Virus record (IMG/VR): IMGVR_UViG_3300000385_000011 | Span: 1-39,182 of that record | Reading direction: 5' to 3' (one strand) | Length of the DNA: 39,182 nt | DNA from: a virus | In this document: positions 8,012 to 17,602 of the stretch, piece by piece | Layout: each line of letters opens with the position of its first letter | Numbering within the stretch: the first letter of the stretch is position 1 | The notes under the pieces: model-generated | What the model saw: the letters and a program-made list of their open reading frames with translations, nothing else | What the model was told of the DNA's origin: nothing | Databases searched by the model: none | Position numbers and translations under genes: made by a program

Positions 8012-9357
8012 TGCCACTGGTTCCCTTTGTCCGGCAATCAAAGACCGACCCCGGATATAGCGGGGAACGGCTGGTCAACTGGTTTCTGCGCCCCGCAGAT
8101 ACGGGCGTGACGAGCGGGGTTCTTGTCGGGCGGTCGGGCCTCGACAGCGAGGCGAGCGGCCTTGGCGGAAAGGTCCGGGCCGCGATCCAGTTCGGTGCAA
8201 ACGTCATCTTTGTTGCGGGCGGCGCTGTCTGGAGGTTTGACGGGTCAACCGCCACCAATGTCGGAACGGTAACGGACGGCGAGACCTCGATTGCGGCAAG
8301 CGGCACGGAAGTCGCTATCGTGGTCGGTGGAGCGTATTACATCTGCGACGGGTCCAGCACCGCGTCCTATTTCACGGGGGCGATTAGCAATCCCGTCGGC
8401 GTGACGTTCCAGGATGGCTATTTCGTCGTCATCGGCACCAGCGGCGGGCGCGATGACGGACTGACGGTCAGCGGGCTTGATGACGGAACGACTTTTGATG
8501 CGCTGGATTTCGCTTTCGCGGAAAATTCACCGGACGGCCTTGTGGCGGTCATTAGCGACCACGGGGAATTGTGGCTGTTCGGGAACAGGACAACGGAAGT
8601 CTGGTATAACTCGGGCAACCCGGATTTTCCGTTCGAGCGCAACGCCGGGGCCTTGATGGAAATGGGCTGCGGCAACGGGCAAACGGTTGCCAAGGAAGAT
8701 AACAGCGTATTCTGGCTTGGGCATGACAACGTGGTTTACCGGGCTTCCGGGGCCACGCCGCAGGTTATCTCCACGCGAGAAATCGAGGAAGCGATTGCCG
8801 GGTCCACGATTGAGGGCGGTTTTACCTTCACGGATCGGGGGCACAAGTTCTATGCGCTGCGCAGAACAGGCGACACGACGCTTTGCTTTGACCTGACCAC
8901 GGGGCTTTGGTGCGAACGCGCGGCGGGGCTGGATGATAGCCCGTGGCCCTGCACTTGCCGCGCGACGCTTTCGGGCACGGAGTATTTCGGCACCGATGAC
9001 GGGTATGTGGTGACGCAGAACGCGGCCACCTACACGGACAAGGGCAGCACGTTCCAAAGCGAAGCGGTTTCCGCGCCGGTCATGCAGAACGGCAATTACT
9101 TCACCGTCAACAAGATGCATTTGCAGGTGGAAATGGGGCAGGTTGACCGCCCCGACAGCGACCCGCCCGAAATCGTGCTGCAAACATCAAAGGATGGACG
9201 CAACTGGTCTTCCGAGAAATGGCGCGAACTTGGCGATCTTGGCGAGTATTTCCGCCGCACGGCTTGGCACGGGCTTGGGGCGTTCCGGCGCTTCCAGGCG
9301 CGTATTCGCATCATGGAGCCGGTCAAGCGCGATATTTACGGGGTGAAGTATGAGTAA
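8011..9357 (+). CDS. Packaged-DNA stabilisation protein (P22 gp10-like)
   Basis: A 448-aa beta-rich protein. The opening MPLVPFVRQSKTDPGYSGERLVNWFLRP and repeated beta-blade segments (VGTVTDGETSI, DGYFVVIGTSGG, GELWLFGNRTTEVWYNSG) are typical of the Phage_stabilise family. In P22, gp10 forms the tail hub that keeps packaged DNA in and binds the tailspikes and needle. The ATG overlaps the adaptor stop. The length is close to P22 gp10 (472 aa), so it is probably complete. Confidence 0.92.
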   Translation: MPLVPFVRQSKTDPGYSGERLVNWFLRPADTGVTSGVLVGRSGLDSEASGLGGKVRAAIQFGANVIFVAGGAVWRFDGSTATNVGTVTDGETSIAASGTEVAIVVGGAYYICDGSSTASYFTGAISNPVGVTFQDGYFVVIGTSGGRDDGLTVSGLDDGTTFDALDFAFAENSPDGLVAVISDHGELWLFGNRTTEVWYNSGNPDFPFERNAGALMEMGCGNGQTVAKEDNSVFWLGHDNVVYRASGATPQVISTREIEEAIAGSTIEGGFTFTDRGHKFYALRRTGDTTLCFDLTTGLWCERAAGLDDSPWPCTCRATLSGTEYFGTDDGYVVTQNAATYTDKGSTFQSEAVSAPVMQNGNYFTVNKMHLQVEMGQVDRPDSDPPEIVLQTSKDGRNWSSEKWRELGDLGEYFRRTAWHGLGAFRRFQARIRIMEPVKRDIYGVKYE

Positions 9358-9637
9358 TATCCCCCCGATCCGCCCGCGACAGATAATCGGCCACCAGGAC
9401 CGCAACGGCGTCCGCATGTCGTCGGCCTTCATGCGCTGGCTGGATGATCTGCGGAACACGCTCAATTCCACCATGTCAGACACGATTTCCATTGCGGCGA
9501 ACACCCGTTACCCGAGGGCGTCCAGCGCCATTGAAGCGGGTCGCGTGGGCACGGCTTACACCGGCGAAAGCGGAGACAGGGCGACGACGCTTTACACGAC
9601 CGACGCGGCGGAAATCGCTACAACGGAGTATTCATAA
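9350..9637 (+). CDS. Hypothetical virion-region protein
   Basis: A 95-aa protein overlapping the end of the gp10-like gene by 8 bases. It has a basic N-terminus (PPIRPRQIIGHQDRNGV), a short amphipathic helix and a Ser/Thr/Ala-rich C-terminus that ends one base before the next start codon. I do not recognise the family. Its place between hub and small beta protein suggests a minor tail or head component. Confidence 0.7.
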   Translation: MSNIPPIRPRQIIGHQDRNGVRMSSAFMRWLDDLRNTLNSTMSDTISIAANTRYPRASSAIEAGRVGTAYTGESGDRATTLYTTDAAEIATTEYS

Positions 9638-9967
9638 ATGGCAAAGCGGAAACTTTATGTCGGCCAGCCCGGCACGTCGTCTGCGGCGGTTTATACCGCG
9701 ACAAATGTCTACGCGTCCGTTTTCGCGGCAACCATTACGAATGTAAGCGCCGGGGCGGAAACCTTTGACGTGTGGCTGGTCCCGAATGGCGGCAGCGCGA
9801 CGGACGGTAACAAGGTTTACGACGGGGTTTCCGTGGCGTCTGGCGAAACGCTTGGACTGCAATTCCTTATCAACCAGACGCTTGAGCCGGGTGGGTCCAT
9901 CCACATGGCGGCATCTGCCGGGTCGGCGTTGACCGTTCACATCAGCGGGGACGTGGTGACGTCGTGA
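9638..9967 (+). CDS. Small beta-sandwich virion protein candidate
   Basis: A 109-aa protein with alternating short hydrophobic strands (VYTATNVYASVFAATITNV, TFDVWLVPNGG, ALTVHISGDVVTS). The pattern fits a compact immunoglobulin-like or jelly-roll fold, as found in small capsid or tail accessory proteins. No catalytic residues stand out. It follows the 95-aa gene directly and overlaps the next GTG start. Confidence 0.75.
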   Translation: MAKRKLYVGQPGTSSAAVYTATNVYASVFAATITNVSAGAETFDVWLVPNGGSATDGNKVYDGVSVASGETLGLQFLINQTLEPGGSIHMAASAGSALTVHISGDVVTS

Positions 9968-10347
9968 AAATAACGGTTGAGCAGGCGCGGGATTTTTTCA
10001 GGCATCCGTCTCAGCAATTGGGGGGCATCAAGCCGGAATATCTGCCCGAAGAAGGGTTTGAGTATTGGGCGGAAGGCCCCGTGTGTGGCGTCTTCCACAA
10101 AATGCCCTGGCCGGGCGTGTGGGGGGCACATTACGGCGTTGACCCGGCTGGATGGGGAAGGCTTCTCGCCCCGGCGAAATCAGTTCTGCGTCAGTTTTGG
10201 GATGCCCATGACTGTTCGCGGATCATCGGGTGGACCCCGAAGAGTAATCGCCGCGCAGTAGCTTTCGCGCGCCGCCTGGGCTTCGTCGTGGACGGTGAAA
10301 TGCCCGCAGGTGATGAAATTGTCGTAATGCAAGGATGGACACCATGA
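9964..10347 (+). CDS. GNAT-like acyltransferase-fold phage protein
   Basis: A 127-aa protein with a GTG start overlapping the previous stop. The C-terminal half (WTPKSNRRAVAFARRLGFV, then a beta strand) resembles the last helix and strand of GNAT acetyltransferases. The acetyl-CoA loop (Q/RxxGxG/A) is not clear, so it may be a structural relative such as the DUF2824-type proteins of P22-like ejection clusters. It sits just before the ejection proteins, where such genes occur. Confidence 0.65.
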   Translation: MKITVEQARDFFRHPSQQLGGIKPEYLPEEGFEYWAEGPVCGVFHKMPWPGVWGAHYGVDPAGWGRLLAPAKSVLRQFWDAHDCSRIIGWTPKSNRRAVAFARRLGFVVDGEMPAGDEIVVMQGWTP

Positions 10348-11015
10348 TCGGTGCAGCTGTTGGATCAGTTGTTGGTGGTCTAGCGCAGGCATCTGCCGCA
10401 AAATCGGCGGGCAACGCGCAGGCCGACGCGGCAGAAGAGGCCAATCAGACCCAGCGGTATATCTACGATCGGAACGTGGAACTGTCCGCCCCGTGGCGTG
10501 ATGCCGGGCAGAACGCGCTGATGGCGCTGCAATACGAGTTGGGCGGCGAACGCCCGACCTTTGGCGGCACGGAATACCGAGGCTTTAAGGCAAGCCCCGG
10601 CTACCAGTTCCGGCTGGACGAGGGCAATAAGGCCATTGAGCGGATGGCGGCGGCGCGTGGGCTGCGGCTGTCCAGCGGCACCCTGAAAGACGCGGCGCGG
10701 TTCAACCAGGGCGAGGCATCGCAGGAATACGGGAATTACTACAACCGCCTTGCAAGCCTTGCGGGCACCGGGCAGACGGCGGTGCAGAACACCCAGCGCC
10801 TTGGGCAGAATTACGCCAGCAATGTCGGCGCAAACCTGCGGGCGGCAGGGCAGGCGCGGGCTTCCGGCTATCAGGGCATGGCCAACGCCTTCGGCGGCAC
10901 GATTAACAGCCTTGGCGGGATTGCCGGGGCGGCGTCTTCGGGCATGTATGGCCCCAACCCCGGCTTTGGGATCACGCCGTCGCCCGCTGGCCTGCAGGCA
11001 TGGGGGTGGAGCTGA
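10335..11015 (+). CDS. DNA ejection protein (P22 gp7-like)
   Basis: A 226-aa protein. The N-terminal glycine/alanine-rich segment (MIGAAVGSVVGGLAQASAAKSAGNAQA) looks like the membrane-active start of gp7-type ejection proteins. A Gln/Asn-rich helical region and a Gly/Ala-rich C-terminus follow. Such proteins leave the virion with the DNA and help form a channel across the periplasm. The length matches P22 gp7 (229 aa). The start could be 10335 or 10344. Confidence 0.78.
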   Translation: MDTMIGAAVGSVVGGLAQASAAKSAGNAQADAAEEANQTQRYIYDRNVELSAPWRDAGQNALMALQYELGGERPTFGGTEYRGFKASPGYQFRLDEGNKAIERMAAARGLRLSSGTLKDAARFNQGEASQEYGNYYNRLASLAGTGQTAVQNTQRLGQNYASNVGANLRAAGQARASGYQGMANAFGGTINSLGGIAGAASSGMYGPNPGFGITPSPAGLQAWGWS

Positions 11016-12463
11016 TGAACATGCTAATCGCTGACCCGAACAGTTCCTTTATGAACGCCTATGGGCGCGGTCTGGAAATGGGGCGCGGCGTTCAGCAGAT
11101 GAACCGTCAAAACCAGCTTTTCGACGTATACCGGGAACACGGTCAGGGCATCATGCAGGGCGACCAGAACGCGCTCAATGCCTTGGCCCAGGTTGACCCG
11201 GTGCAGGCGTTTGAAATTCGTGGCAGCGCGGAAGCGAACCGGCGGTCGGCGGCGATCGATAGCGCCAAGCTGGATCAAATTCGGCAAGAAACCCGTCTTG
11301 CGGCGGCGAAGGAAGCCGAACGGCTGTCGGAGGCAGAAAGGGAACGCGAGGCCCGCGAGACGGCCCGCGCCGTGTCGATGGCCCGCGCGGCTTACGAGCG
11401 GGGCGAAAGGGCATTTGGCGAGTTTGTCATGCAGAACGTCAACGCCATTCGGGAAGCGGGCATTGACCCCAATCAAGTCACTTACGAAAGCTGGCCGCAG
11501 TTTGAAGCGGGTTTGATCGGCGCGACCGAAGGGCTTTCGGAGGGCTTGAGTTCCGCGCGCGGTCAGCAGCCGGAATACAAGGTTGTTGGTGGCCGCCTTG
11601 TAGCGATGGGCCAAGGCGGCGTGCAGGACGTTACGCCGTGGGAAGCTGGCGGCGAAGGGTATCGTCAGGTGCGAGGCTCCGATCTCGGCATGACTGGCGA
11701 AAACGCTGAACGCCTGTTCAATATCGGGCCGGATGGCAAGGTGACGGGCATTGGCGGCGCAGGGACCAATGTGACGGTGAATACCGGCGCTGAGTCTAGC
11801 CAGTGGGGCGAGCCGCCGAAAGATATGGTTTGGCTCCGGGACGAGCAGGGCAACGTCGTTACTGAGCCAACGCCTGATGGTCGCGGGGTGCGCCCCGTTG
11901 CCGTTCCGATAGCGGGCAGCGGGCCGGATCGTGACAGACGAGAAGCCGAAGAAAGCGCAGAAGCCAAGGAAAAAATGACGCGGCGTTACGCTGACGTTGT
12001 TTTAGAGGACATTGGCCGAGTTCTTGATGCTGTGGAGAATGACGGCGTGCTCCCTGTCACGGGGGTCGGTTCAGTGCTTTCCAATGTGCCGGGCACAAGG
12101 GCGCGCGACGTGGCCGCAACACTGGACACAATCCGCGCCAATGTCGGTTTTGATCGCCTGCAACAAATGCGCGATGCGTCTCCGACTGGCGGTGCGTTGG
12201 GGCAGGTCACCGAGCTGGAAAACAGGCTCCTGCAATCGACGCTCGGCAATCTGGAGCAAAGCCAGTCTGAAGAGCAATTCGTCAACAACCTTCGCCGCCT
12301 TGAGAAAATCTACCTCGATATTATTCACGGCGAGGGGAATTGGGAAAACGACAATGGCACCATCGTGGTTAGCGACGGTGAATTTCCCAAAGACATTCCC
12401 AGCGATGACGTTCGCAATCTTTCCGATGAACAGTTGCTGCGGCGGCTGCAAGGGGGAAGCTGA
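11015..12463 (+). CDS. DNA ejection protein (second, gp20-like position)
   Basis: A 482-aa protein. Residues 60-140 are a highly charged coiled coil (AAAKEAERLSEAEREREARET). Later parts are mixed, with a helical domain before the end. I place the start at 11015 (MNMLIADPNSS) because GTGGAG lies just upstream and the ATG overlaps the previous stop; a frame start at 11000 lacks a ribosome site. The order gp7-like, this gene, gp16-like mirrors the P22 ejection cluster. Confidence 0.75.
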   Translation: MNMLIADPNSSFMNAYGRGLEMGRGVQQMNRQNQLFDVYREHGQGIMQGDQNALNALAQVDPVQAFEIRGSAEANRRSAAIDSAKLDQIRQETRLAAAKEAERLSEAEREREARETARAVSMARAAYERGERAFGEFVMQNVNAIREAGIDPNQVTYESWPQFEAGLIGATEGLSEGLSSARGQQPEYKVVGGRLVAMGQGGVQDVTPWEAGGEGYRQVRGSDLGMTGENAERLFNIGPDGKVTGIGGAGTNVTVNTGAESSQWGEPPKDMVWLRDEQGNVVTEPTPDGRGVRPVAVPIAGSGPDRDRREAEESAEAKEKMTRRYADVVLEDIGRVLDAVENDGVLPVTGVGSVLSNVPGTRARDVAATLDTIRANVGFDRLQQMRDASPTGGALGQVTELENRLLQSTLGNLEQSQSEEQFVNNLRRLEKIYLDIIHGEGNWENDNGTIVVSDGEFPKDIPSDDVRNLSDEQLLRRLQGGS

Positions 12464-14106
12464 TGGATATTGATGCCCTTCTGGAAGCGGAAAGACGTGG
12501 CATTTTGCCGGAAGACAAGAAGCCTCTGCTAGCAGAGGCGCGCCGCCGTGGTCTTGTTGGCAATGAACCGCAGCGCAACTCAGACGGCACCTATGGCGAA
12601 GTGCCGGAGGGTATGATTTTTGACCCCCGCACCCAGCGTTACGTTGATGTGGGCGCTATGGCGGATCATGGCATGACACGCGGCAAGGCGGCGGCGGCTG
12701 GCGCAGGTCAGGGCGTTTCTTTCGGCTTCATGGACGAAGCCGTTTCCGGGCTTTATGGCGTATCGCGTGCGCTTCGAGGGGAAGACTACGGCGATAGCTA
12801 CGATTACGCGCTTGAACGCAGGCGCGCAGAAATTGATGCTGCGCGGGAACAATACCCGGCCACCACGATGGTTTCAGAAATCGGCGGCGCCGTTGTCGCC
12901 CCCGGTGCAGCAGCCAAGGGTGCAGCGTCAATCCTGGGCAGCGCCGGGCGCGGCGCTATGTCGGGGGGTATCGGTGGCGCGCTATATGGCTTTGGCCAGA
13001 GCGAAGGCGGGGTGGAAAATCGCGTCGAAGGCGCGCGCAACGTCGGCACAATCGGTGCGCTTGTTGGCGGTGCAGCGGGCGCTGCAATCCCGGCGGCAGC
13101 CCGCGCATCTCAAAAGGCGGCTTCACGTAGAGCGGCACAATCTGCCACTCGCACAGCCCCATCCACGGACGATTTGGCGCGGCAGGGCGATGAAGTATAT
13201 CGTAGTCTTGACGCCAGAAATGTTCGCATTCGCCCTGACAGCTTCGAGGGGCTTGCGCAGCGCGTGCGCGGTGTCTTGGACGGGGAAGGCGCAACAGCCG
13301 CACCCGGTCTGTCCAAGACTGCCAACAGCGCCCTTCGCGCCATCGAAAACCGCGTAAAGAATGGCGGCTCCCTTACCTTGAAGCAGTTGGATTCCATCCG
13401 CCGGATTACAAACAATATCCCCCGTGATGCGTCTGACGATGCGATCCGCCATGCCCGGTTGGTCCGCAACGAAATTGACGATTTCGTTTACAACCTAGTG
13501 GACGGAGATTTGATGTCTGGCCGGGCCGACAATTTGGGCGCAGAAATCAAGCGGGCGCGTGACTTGTGGAAGCGGATGAAGCAAAGCGGCACCATCCAGG
13601 AAGCAATCGAGCGCGCTCAAGATGCGGCCAGCGGTTTTGAAAATGGGCTTCGCGTTGAATTTCGGAAGTTGCTGAAAGACAAAGCGCTTATGAAGACACT
13701 GCCGGACGAGGCGGTGCAGGCGATCCGTGAGGTTACGCAGGGGACCGCTCTTGGCAATACACTCAAGAAAGTGAGCCGGATCGGGTTTGGTCTTGGTCAG
13801 CAGGGTAGCAGCCTTACGGGAATGTTGGCCTCTGGTGCGGGTGCTGGTGCCGGTGGTGCCGTTGGCGGGCCGCTTGGGGCCGTCGTGGGCGCTACGGCTC
13901 CCGCCGTGGTCGGGCGCGCGGCATCGAAGGGGGCGGAACGTGCCACCCTTAATGCGGCGAACCGTGCGGCGGGCGTTGCGGCAACGGGCGCACAAGCCAT
14001 GCCCCCTGCCGTCGCGCGAAATACTATCCCCAAGGCACTGTCTGGGGCGCAGCGCGCACTTACACCGCTGGAAAGCTATCTGCTGTCAGTTCAAAGCGCC
14101 AAGTAA
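12463..14106 (+). CDS. DNA ejection protein (gp16-like, membrane-active)
   Basis: A 547-aa protein with two glycine/alanine-rich hydrophobic blocks, about 138-210 (AVVAPGAAAKGAASILGSAG) and about 450-490 (GMLASGAGAGAGGAVGG). A charged helical middle separates them. These features fit the third ejection protein of podoviruses, which inserts in the inner membrane during DNA entry. The ATG overlaps the previous stop. It is near the length of P22 gp16 (609 aa). Confidence 0.75.
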   Translation: MDIDALLEAERRGILPEDKKPLLAEARRRGLVGNEPQRNSDGTYGEVPEGMIFDPRTQRYVDVGAMADHGMTRGKAAAAGAGQGVSFGFMDEAVSGLYGVSRALRGEDYGDSYDYALERRRAEIDAAREQYPATTMVSEIGGAVVAPGAAAKGAASILGSAGRGAMSGGIGGALYGFGQSEGGVENRVEGARNVGTIGALVGGAAGAAIPAAARASQKAASRRAAQSATRTAPSTDDLARQGDEVYRSLDARNVRIRPDSFEGLAQRVRGVLDGEGATAAPGLSKTANSALRAIENRVKNGGSLTLKQLDSIRRITNNIPRDASDDAIRHARLVRNEIDDFVYNLVDGDLMSGRADNLGAEIKRARDLWKRMKQSGTIQEAIERAQDAASGFENGLRVEFRKLLKDKALMKTLPDEAVQAIREVTQGTALGNTLKKVSRIGFGLGQQGSSLTGMLASGAGAGAGGAVGGPLGAVVGATAPAVVGRAASKGAERATLNAANRAAGVAATGAQAMPPAVARNTIPKALSGAQRALTPLESYLLSVQSAK

Positions 14107-14270
14107 AGCGTCGCCGCCACAATTAGCAGCGGGCCACAAAACGCGCCAATTGTTAGCGCGTTAATCCTGGCGTCGTTTCGCATCTCTCTTACAGCCAAAA
14201 GCAGGCAAAGCGTAAGGAGGTTGCCGCCGAATACGGCAACGGCGACGCCAAAGATCAAATCAATATCCAT
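14091..14270 (-). CDS. Two-helix membrane protein on the opposite strand
   Basis: A 59-aa frame with two clear hydrophobic helices (LIFGVAVAVFGGNLLTLCLLLAV and, after a charged NDARIN turn, ALTIGAFCGPLLIVAATLYLAL). It fills the only large gap between plus-strand virion genes and overlaps the end of the ejection gene by 16 bases. The nearest Shine-Dalgarno-like GGAGA abuts the ATG, which is too close to be ideal. The hydrophobic pattern is hard to get by chance, so a real small membrane protein (superinfection exclusion or holin-like) is possible. Confidence 0.45.
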   Translation of the reverse strand: MDIDLIFGVAVAVFGGNLLTLCLLLAVREMRNDARINALTIGAFCGPLLIVAATLYLAL

Positions 14271-14352
14271 TCTCCAAAAATGGTGTTGGCGGCGGATTTC
14301 CGCAAGAGGATCAGTAGGTTTCTCATATCCCGAAGATAGCAACGGGTTCCCC

Positions 14353-14937
14353 ATGAAACAAGTTCTAGCAGACCCCGGCGCATCTTTTGCGCAGGGTTTT
14401 CGGATGCGCCCAAACCCCATGATGAACATGCGGGAAGGTGGCGCGCGGGAAAACGTGCTTGCACGTTACGGCGGGCCGACCCGCCCGGCAGAAAATGCCT
14501 TGGCGGGCGGTGACGCGGATTTCCTTCGCTACGCCAACGAAAACGCCACCCGCAGCCTGCCGCTGTCACGCGAGCTGGTGTCGGCGCTGTCGTTCCTGCC
14601 GGAAATGGGCGTTGAGGTTGAGGTGTTTTCCGGTGGCCAGCCGGGCGAAGGTGACGGCCCGCGCGTCGGGTCCACGCGCCACGACCACGGCAACGCGGCG
14701 GACGTGTTTTTCTACAAGGATGGGCGGCGTCTGGATTGGCGCAACCCGGATGACGTGCCGATCCTCCAAGAAATCGTGCGGCGCGGCAAGCAGCGCGGCC
14801 TGACGGGCTTTGGCGCTGGCCAGGGATACATGCAACCCGGCTCCATGCATATCGGGTTTGGCAACCCGGCTGTCTGGGGCGCGGGCGGCAAGGGTGAAAA
14901 CGCGCCGGATTGGCTGCGTCAGGCATATTACGGTTAA
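14353..14937 (+). CDS. Virion M15-type peptidase-like protein
   Basis: A 194-aa protein. The region [13 protein letters not shown] (about 106-118) and the later SMHIGFG (about 170) match the zinc-binding pattern of VanY/M15-fold peptidases (H...GxAxD and HxG/HIG). Such enzymes cut peptidoglycan cross-bridges. Its place after the ejection proteins suggests a virion enzyme that helps DNA cross the cell wall. I prefer ATG 14353; a longer TTG start at 14221 has a ribosome site touching the start codon and would overlap the opposite-strand frame. Confidence 0.75.
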   Translation: MKQVLADPGASFAQGFRMRPNPMMNMREGGARENVLARYGGPTRPAENALAGGDADFLRYANENATRSLPLSRELVSALSFLPEMGVEVEVFSGGQPGEGDGPRVGSTRHDHGNAADVFFYKDGRRLDWRNPDDVPILQEIVRRGKQRGLTGFGAGQGYMQPGSMHIGFGNPAVWGAGGKGENAPDWLRQAYYG

Positions 14938-14947
14938 GGGGCAGACT

Positions 14948-16981
14948 ATGGCAAAACTCGGGCAACCCACGATTTCGCTTCTGGCGGTGGACGCGAACGG
15001 CAAGCCGGTCAGTAACGCGGGGCTATATGTCTACACCGCCGGGACCACTACGCCCGTTACGACCTATTCCGACGAAGCCATGACGACCGCCAACGCGCAT
15101 CCGGTTGTGGCGAATGCTGCGGGGCGGTTTGGCCCGGTTTATGTGCCGGTCGGCATGTATAAGGTGGACATTCAGGACGGCGACGGCGCGAGCCTTCCAG
15201 GCTTCCCGCAGGATGATGTCGGGGTTGCCGAACTGTCCTCCTTCACCGCTACACTGCTTGACGACACCAGCCAGGAAGAAGCGCAGCAGACGCTCGGAAC
15301 CCCTGTCTGGAAGGACGACGTTACCGCTGTCCTCCTTGCCGACACCAACACTTACACGGCGGGCACCATCATCCGCACCCGCAAGGAGGGGTTTGCCTAC
15401 GAGGTGGCGGCGAACGGCGCGACCGATCACCACGTCGCCACGGCGGGCGGTGTGAAGCTGTATGTGCTGGCGGGGGAGAACGGGTTGAACGTCAAGGCGT
15501 TCGGCGCAGTCGGCGATGGGGTGGCGGATGACACCGCCGCAATTCAGGCTGCCATTGATGCGCTGCCGAGTGGGGGGACCGTCAGCTTTCCGAAGGGTTC
15601 TTACTACATCGCAAGCACCGTTCGGCTGACCAGCGGCCTCCATCTGGTCGGGCAGGGCGTGTTCAGGGACTATTTGTATACGGTTGCAGACGGTGCTGGT
15701 GCTACTGAAATTATAGTAAACGATGGTATTACCGGATTTGCAGCAAAAGTTGGAAACACTATTGTGCGCGATGGCTCGATCCGCAACATGGGGCTGCGAG
15801 CGAAAACGGTAGGCTCGTCTGCGTATGGCAATGCGCCCGCATTCAGCGCGAACACTGTTTGCATTGACACGCGGTATATGCGCGATTTTGTGATTGATAA
15901 TGTAGACTTCACCTGCTTCGACATGGGGGTGACCAACACGAGTGACTCCGGCGGGCACGAGTCAAGCCGCACGGTCATCACCAATTTTACCGGCCAAGAC
16001 TGCAATTATTTGTTCAAGTTCAACGATGGTGCGGCAGACATACGCATTTCCGGCTGTGCAATCGCTTTGCATTGCGGGTATTTTGTTCACGCGACGAGCG
16101 TCGATGGTTTAAGAATTGAGGATTGCCGTTTCTTTCAGGCATTTAATTCCTCCATACTGGCTGCGGACAGTCAGTTTATTAACATCGTCGGAACAACCTG
16201 TTTTGAAACCGCCGATGTCCAAGTGCATATGTCGAACAGCACCTATATATCCATTGGCGGATGCACATTCAGTCGCGCGGGATGGTATGCTACGAGCATC
16301 CAAAACATAGACGCTGTAAGGCTGGATAATTGCACAAACGTCGCCGTTCAGGGGGTTATTGAGCGCCCCGGAAAGCGCGGCCTTTACATCACTTCGTGCA
16401 ATTCTGTGTCCGTAAATGTTAACATTCTTCTGCCGTTCAACAGCTTTGGCTCTACCGCGCTTGGCTCCATTGATGTCGAGACCTCGGAGCAAATCAACAT
16501 AACTGGTTCGGCCCGTCTGCTGTCTGCTGTCAAATACGGGATTACGTCTGATCGGCCATCCAGAGAAGAAATTTCAGGCTCTTTCACCTGTGACGGCGCT
16601 ATCAAGGACGCCCCTCGGGTATTGAGCAACAATTTCAAAATCCGCATAGATGGAACGGGGACTGCGGTCGGCGCGGCTGGCTCGACCACTCTAAAGACTG
16701 AACTGATTACGGTTCCTGCCGGTCGCAAATTAGTCATCGAGCATATGGAATATAATTCCACCAACGGCCTGACTGCCCGCGTGGGGAGCGTGTTTTTCAA
16801 CACTGGCCTCACAACATTGGACGCTGGGATTGAGTCTTATACGGAGCGAACTCTCTTCGATAATTCTAGCGGCGCTACAGACTCTCGGCAGAGTTTCATT
16901 TTTTACGCACACAACCCGACCGGAGGCTCAATTACTCAAGAAGCCAACACTTACTTTACTTTCACGATGCGCTTTCTCTGA
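14948..16981 (+). CDS. Tailspike with pectate-lyase-like beta-helix
   Basis: A 677-aa receptor-binding protein. Residues 1-95 form a phage tail-attachment domain ([19 protein letters not shown] and [19 protein letters not shown] are typical). From about 184, [20 protein letters not shown] opens a Pectate_lyase_3 right-handed beta-helix that probably cuts or binds surface polysaccharide. A C-terminal beta domain ends in TMRFL. From about 15680 the sequence is visibly more AT-rich than the neighbouring genes, a sign of exchange of the specificity module. AAGGGG lies 8 bases before the ATG. Confidence 0.9.
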   Translation: MAKLGQPTISLLAVDANGKPVSNAGLYVYTAGTTTPVTTYSDEAMTTANAHPVVANAAGRFGPVYVPVGMYKVDIQDGDGASLPGFPQDDVGVAELSSFTATLLDDTSQEEAQQTLGTPVWKDDVTAVLLADTNTYTAGTIIRTRKEGFAYEVAANGATDHHVATAGGVKLYVLAGENGLNVKAFGAVGDGVADDTAAIQAAIDALPSGGTVSFPKGSYYIASTVRLTSGLHLVGQGVFRDYLYTVADGAGATEIIVNDGITGFAAKVGNTIVRDGSIRNMGLRAKTVGSSAYGNAPAFSANTVCIDTRYMRDFVIDNVDFTCFDMGVTNTSDSGGHESSRTVITNFTGQDCNYLFKFNDGAADIRISGCAIALHCGYFVHATSVDGLRIEDCRFFQAFNSSILAADSQFINIVGTTCFETADVQVHMSNSTYISIGGCTFSRAGWYATSIQNIDAVRLDNCTNVAVQGVIERPGKRGLYITSCNSVSVNVNILLPFNSFGSTALGSIDVETSEQINITGSARLLSAVKYGITSDRPSREEISGSFTCDGAIKDAPRVLSNNFKIRIDGTGTAVGAAGSTTLKTELITVPAGRKLVIEHMEYNSTNGLTARVGSVFFNTGLTTLDAGIESYTERTLFDNSSGATDSRQSFIFYAHNPTGGSITQEANTYFTFTMRFL

Positions 16982-17301
16982 TGTCCAACTGGTATAAGCC
17001 CGACGGCCCGGCCTATGTCACCACGCGGGGCCTGACGCATCTGGGCCCGCCGCAGGTGACGGTGCCGGAAGAGTTCCCGTTCAACGTCTCGGTTCCCCGC
17101 TGGCTGCGCTGGCTGGTGGACCCGCGCGACAAGCGGCTACTGCGGGCGGCTTGCTTTCACGACTTCGCCATTCACCGGCTCGGCTGGTCGCGCCCGCTTT
17201 CTGCGGCTTTGTGGAACGAGGTTCTTCGTGACGGCGAGCATTTCAGCCTCGCCTGGCGCGCGGTTTTGTTTGTCGCCCTGTCCCTTTGGAAATTCGACTG
17301 A
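16981..17301 (+). CDS. DUF1353 family phage protein
   Basis: A 106-aa protein. The pattern FPFNVSVPRWLRWLVDP, then LRAACFHDFAIH, matches DUF1353, found in many phages near lysis genes. The His-Asp (HDF) pair is conserved in the family; its biochemical role is not known. It overlaps the tailspike stop by one base and precedes the lysis cassette. Confidence 0.85.
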   Translation: MSNWYKPDGPAYVTTRGLTHLGPPQVTVPEEFPFNVSVPRWLRWLVDPRDKRLLRAACFHDFAIHRLGWSRPLSAALWNEVLRDGEHFSLAWRAVLFVALSLWKFD

Positions 17302-17310
17302 TGGCCCTGC

Positions 17311-17598
17311 ATGGAACACATGACGCAACTGCTCAAAGACTTATGGCTTCTCGTCGCGGGCTTTGTCGGCCTGACCGGCTGGGCGATCCGGCTTGAAACA
17401 CGCGCAAAACGGAACAGCGACGACATCATGCGCGAGTCCACGGCCCGAAAGGAAGAGTTGATGCGTTTGGAAGAGCGGCTAGCGAACCAGCGCCGCGAGG
17501 ACATGGAAAGCCGTCAACGCGACTGGTCAGAAATGAAAGACACCTTGAAACAGGTGCAGGCCGACATTCGGGAACTTCTGCAAAGAACATCGGGCTAG
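17311..17598 (+). CDS. Membrane-anchored coiled-coil lysis-region protein
   Basis: A 95-aa protein with one transmembrane helix (LWLLVAGFVGLTGWAIRL, about 11-28) and a long charged coiled coil to the C-terminus. The cytoplasmic or periplasmic orientation cannot be fixed. It may be a holin-associated or anchor protein; similar one-TM coiled-coil proteins precede endolysin genes in many phages. The next gene starts 4 bases later. Confidence 0.75.
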   Translation: MEHMTQLLKDLWLLVAGFVGLTGWAIRLETRAKRNSDDIMRESTARKEELMRLEERLANQRREDMESRQRDWSEMKDTLKQVQADIRELLQRTSG

Positions 17599-17602
17599 AT
17601 CA

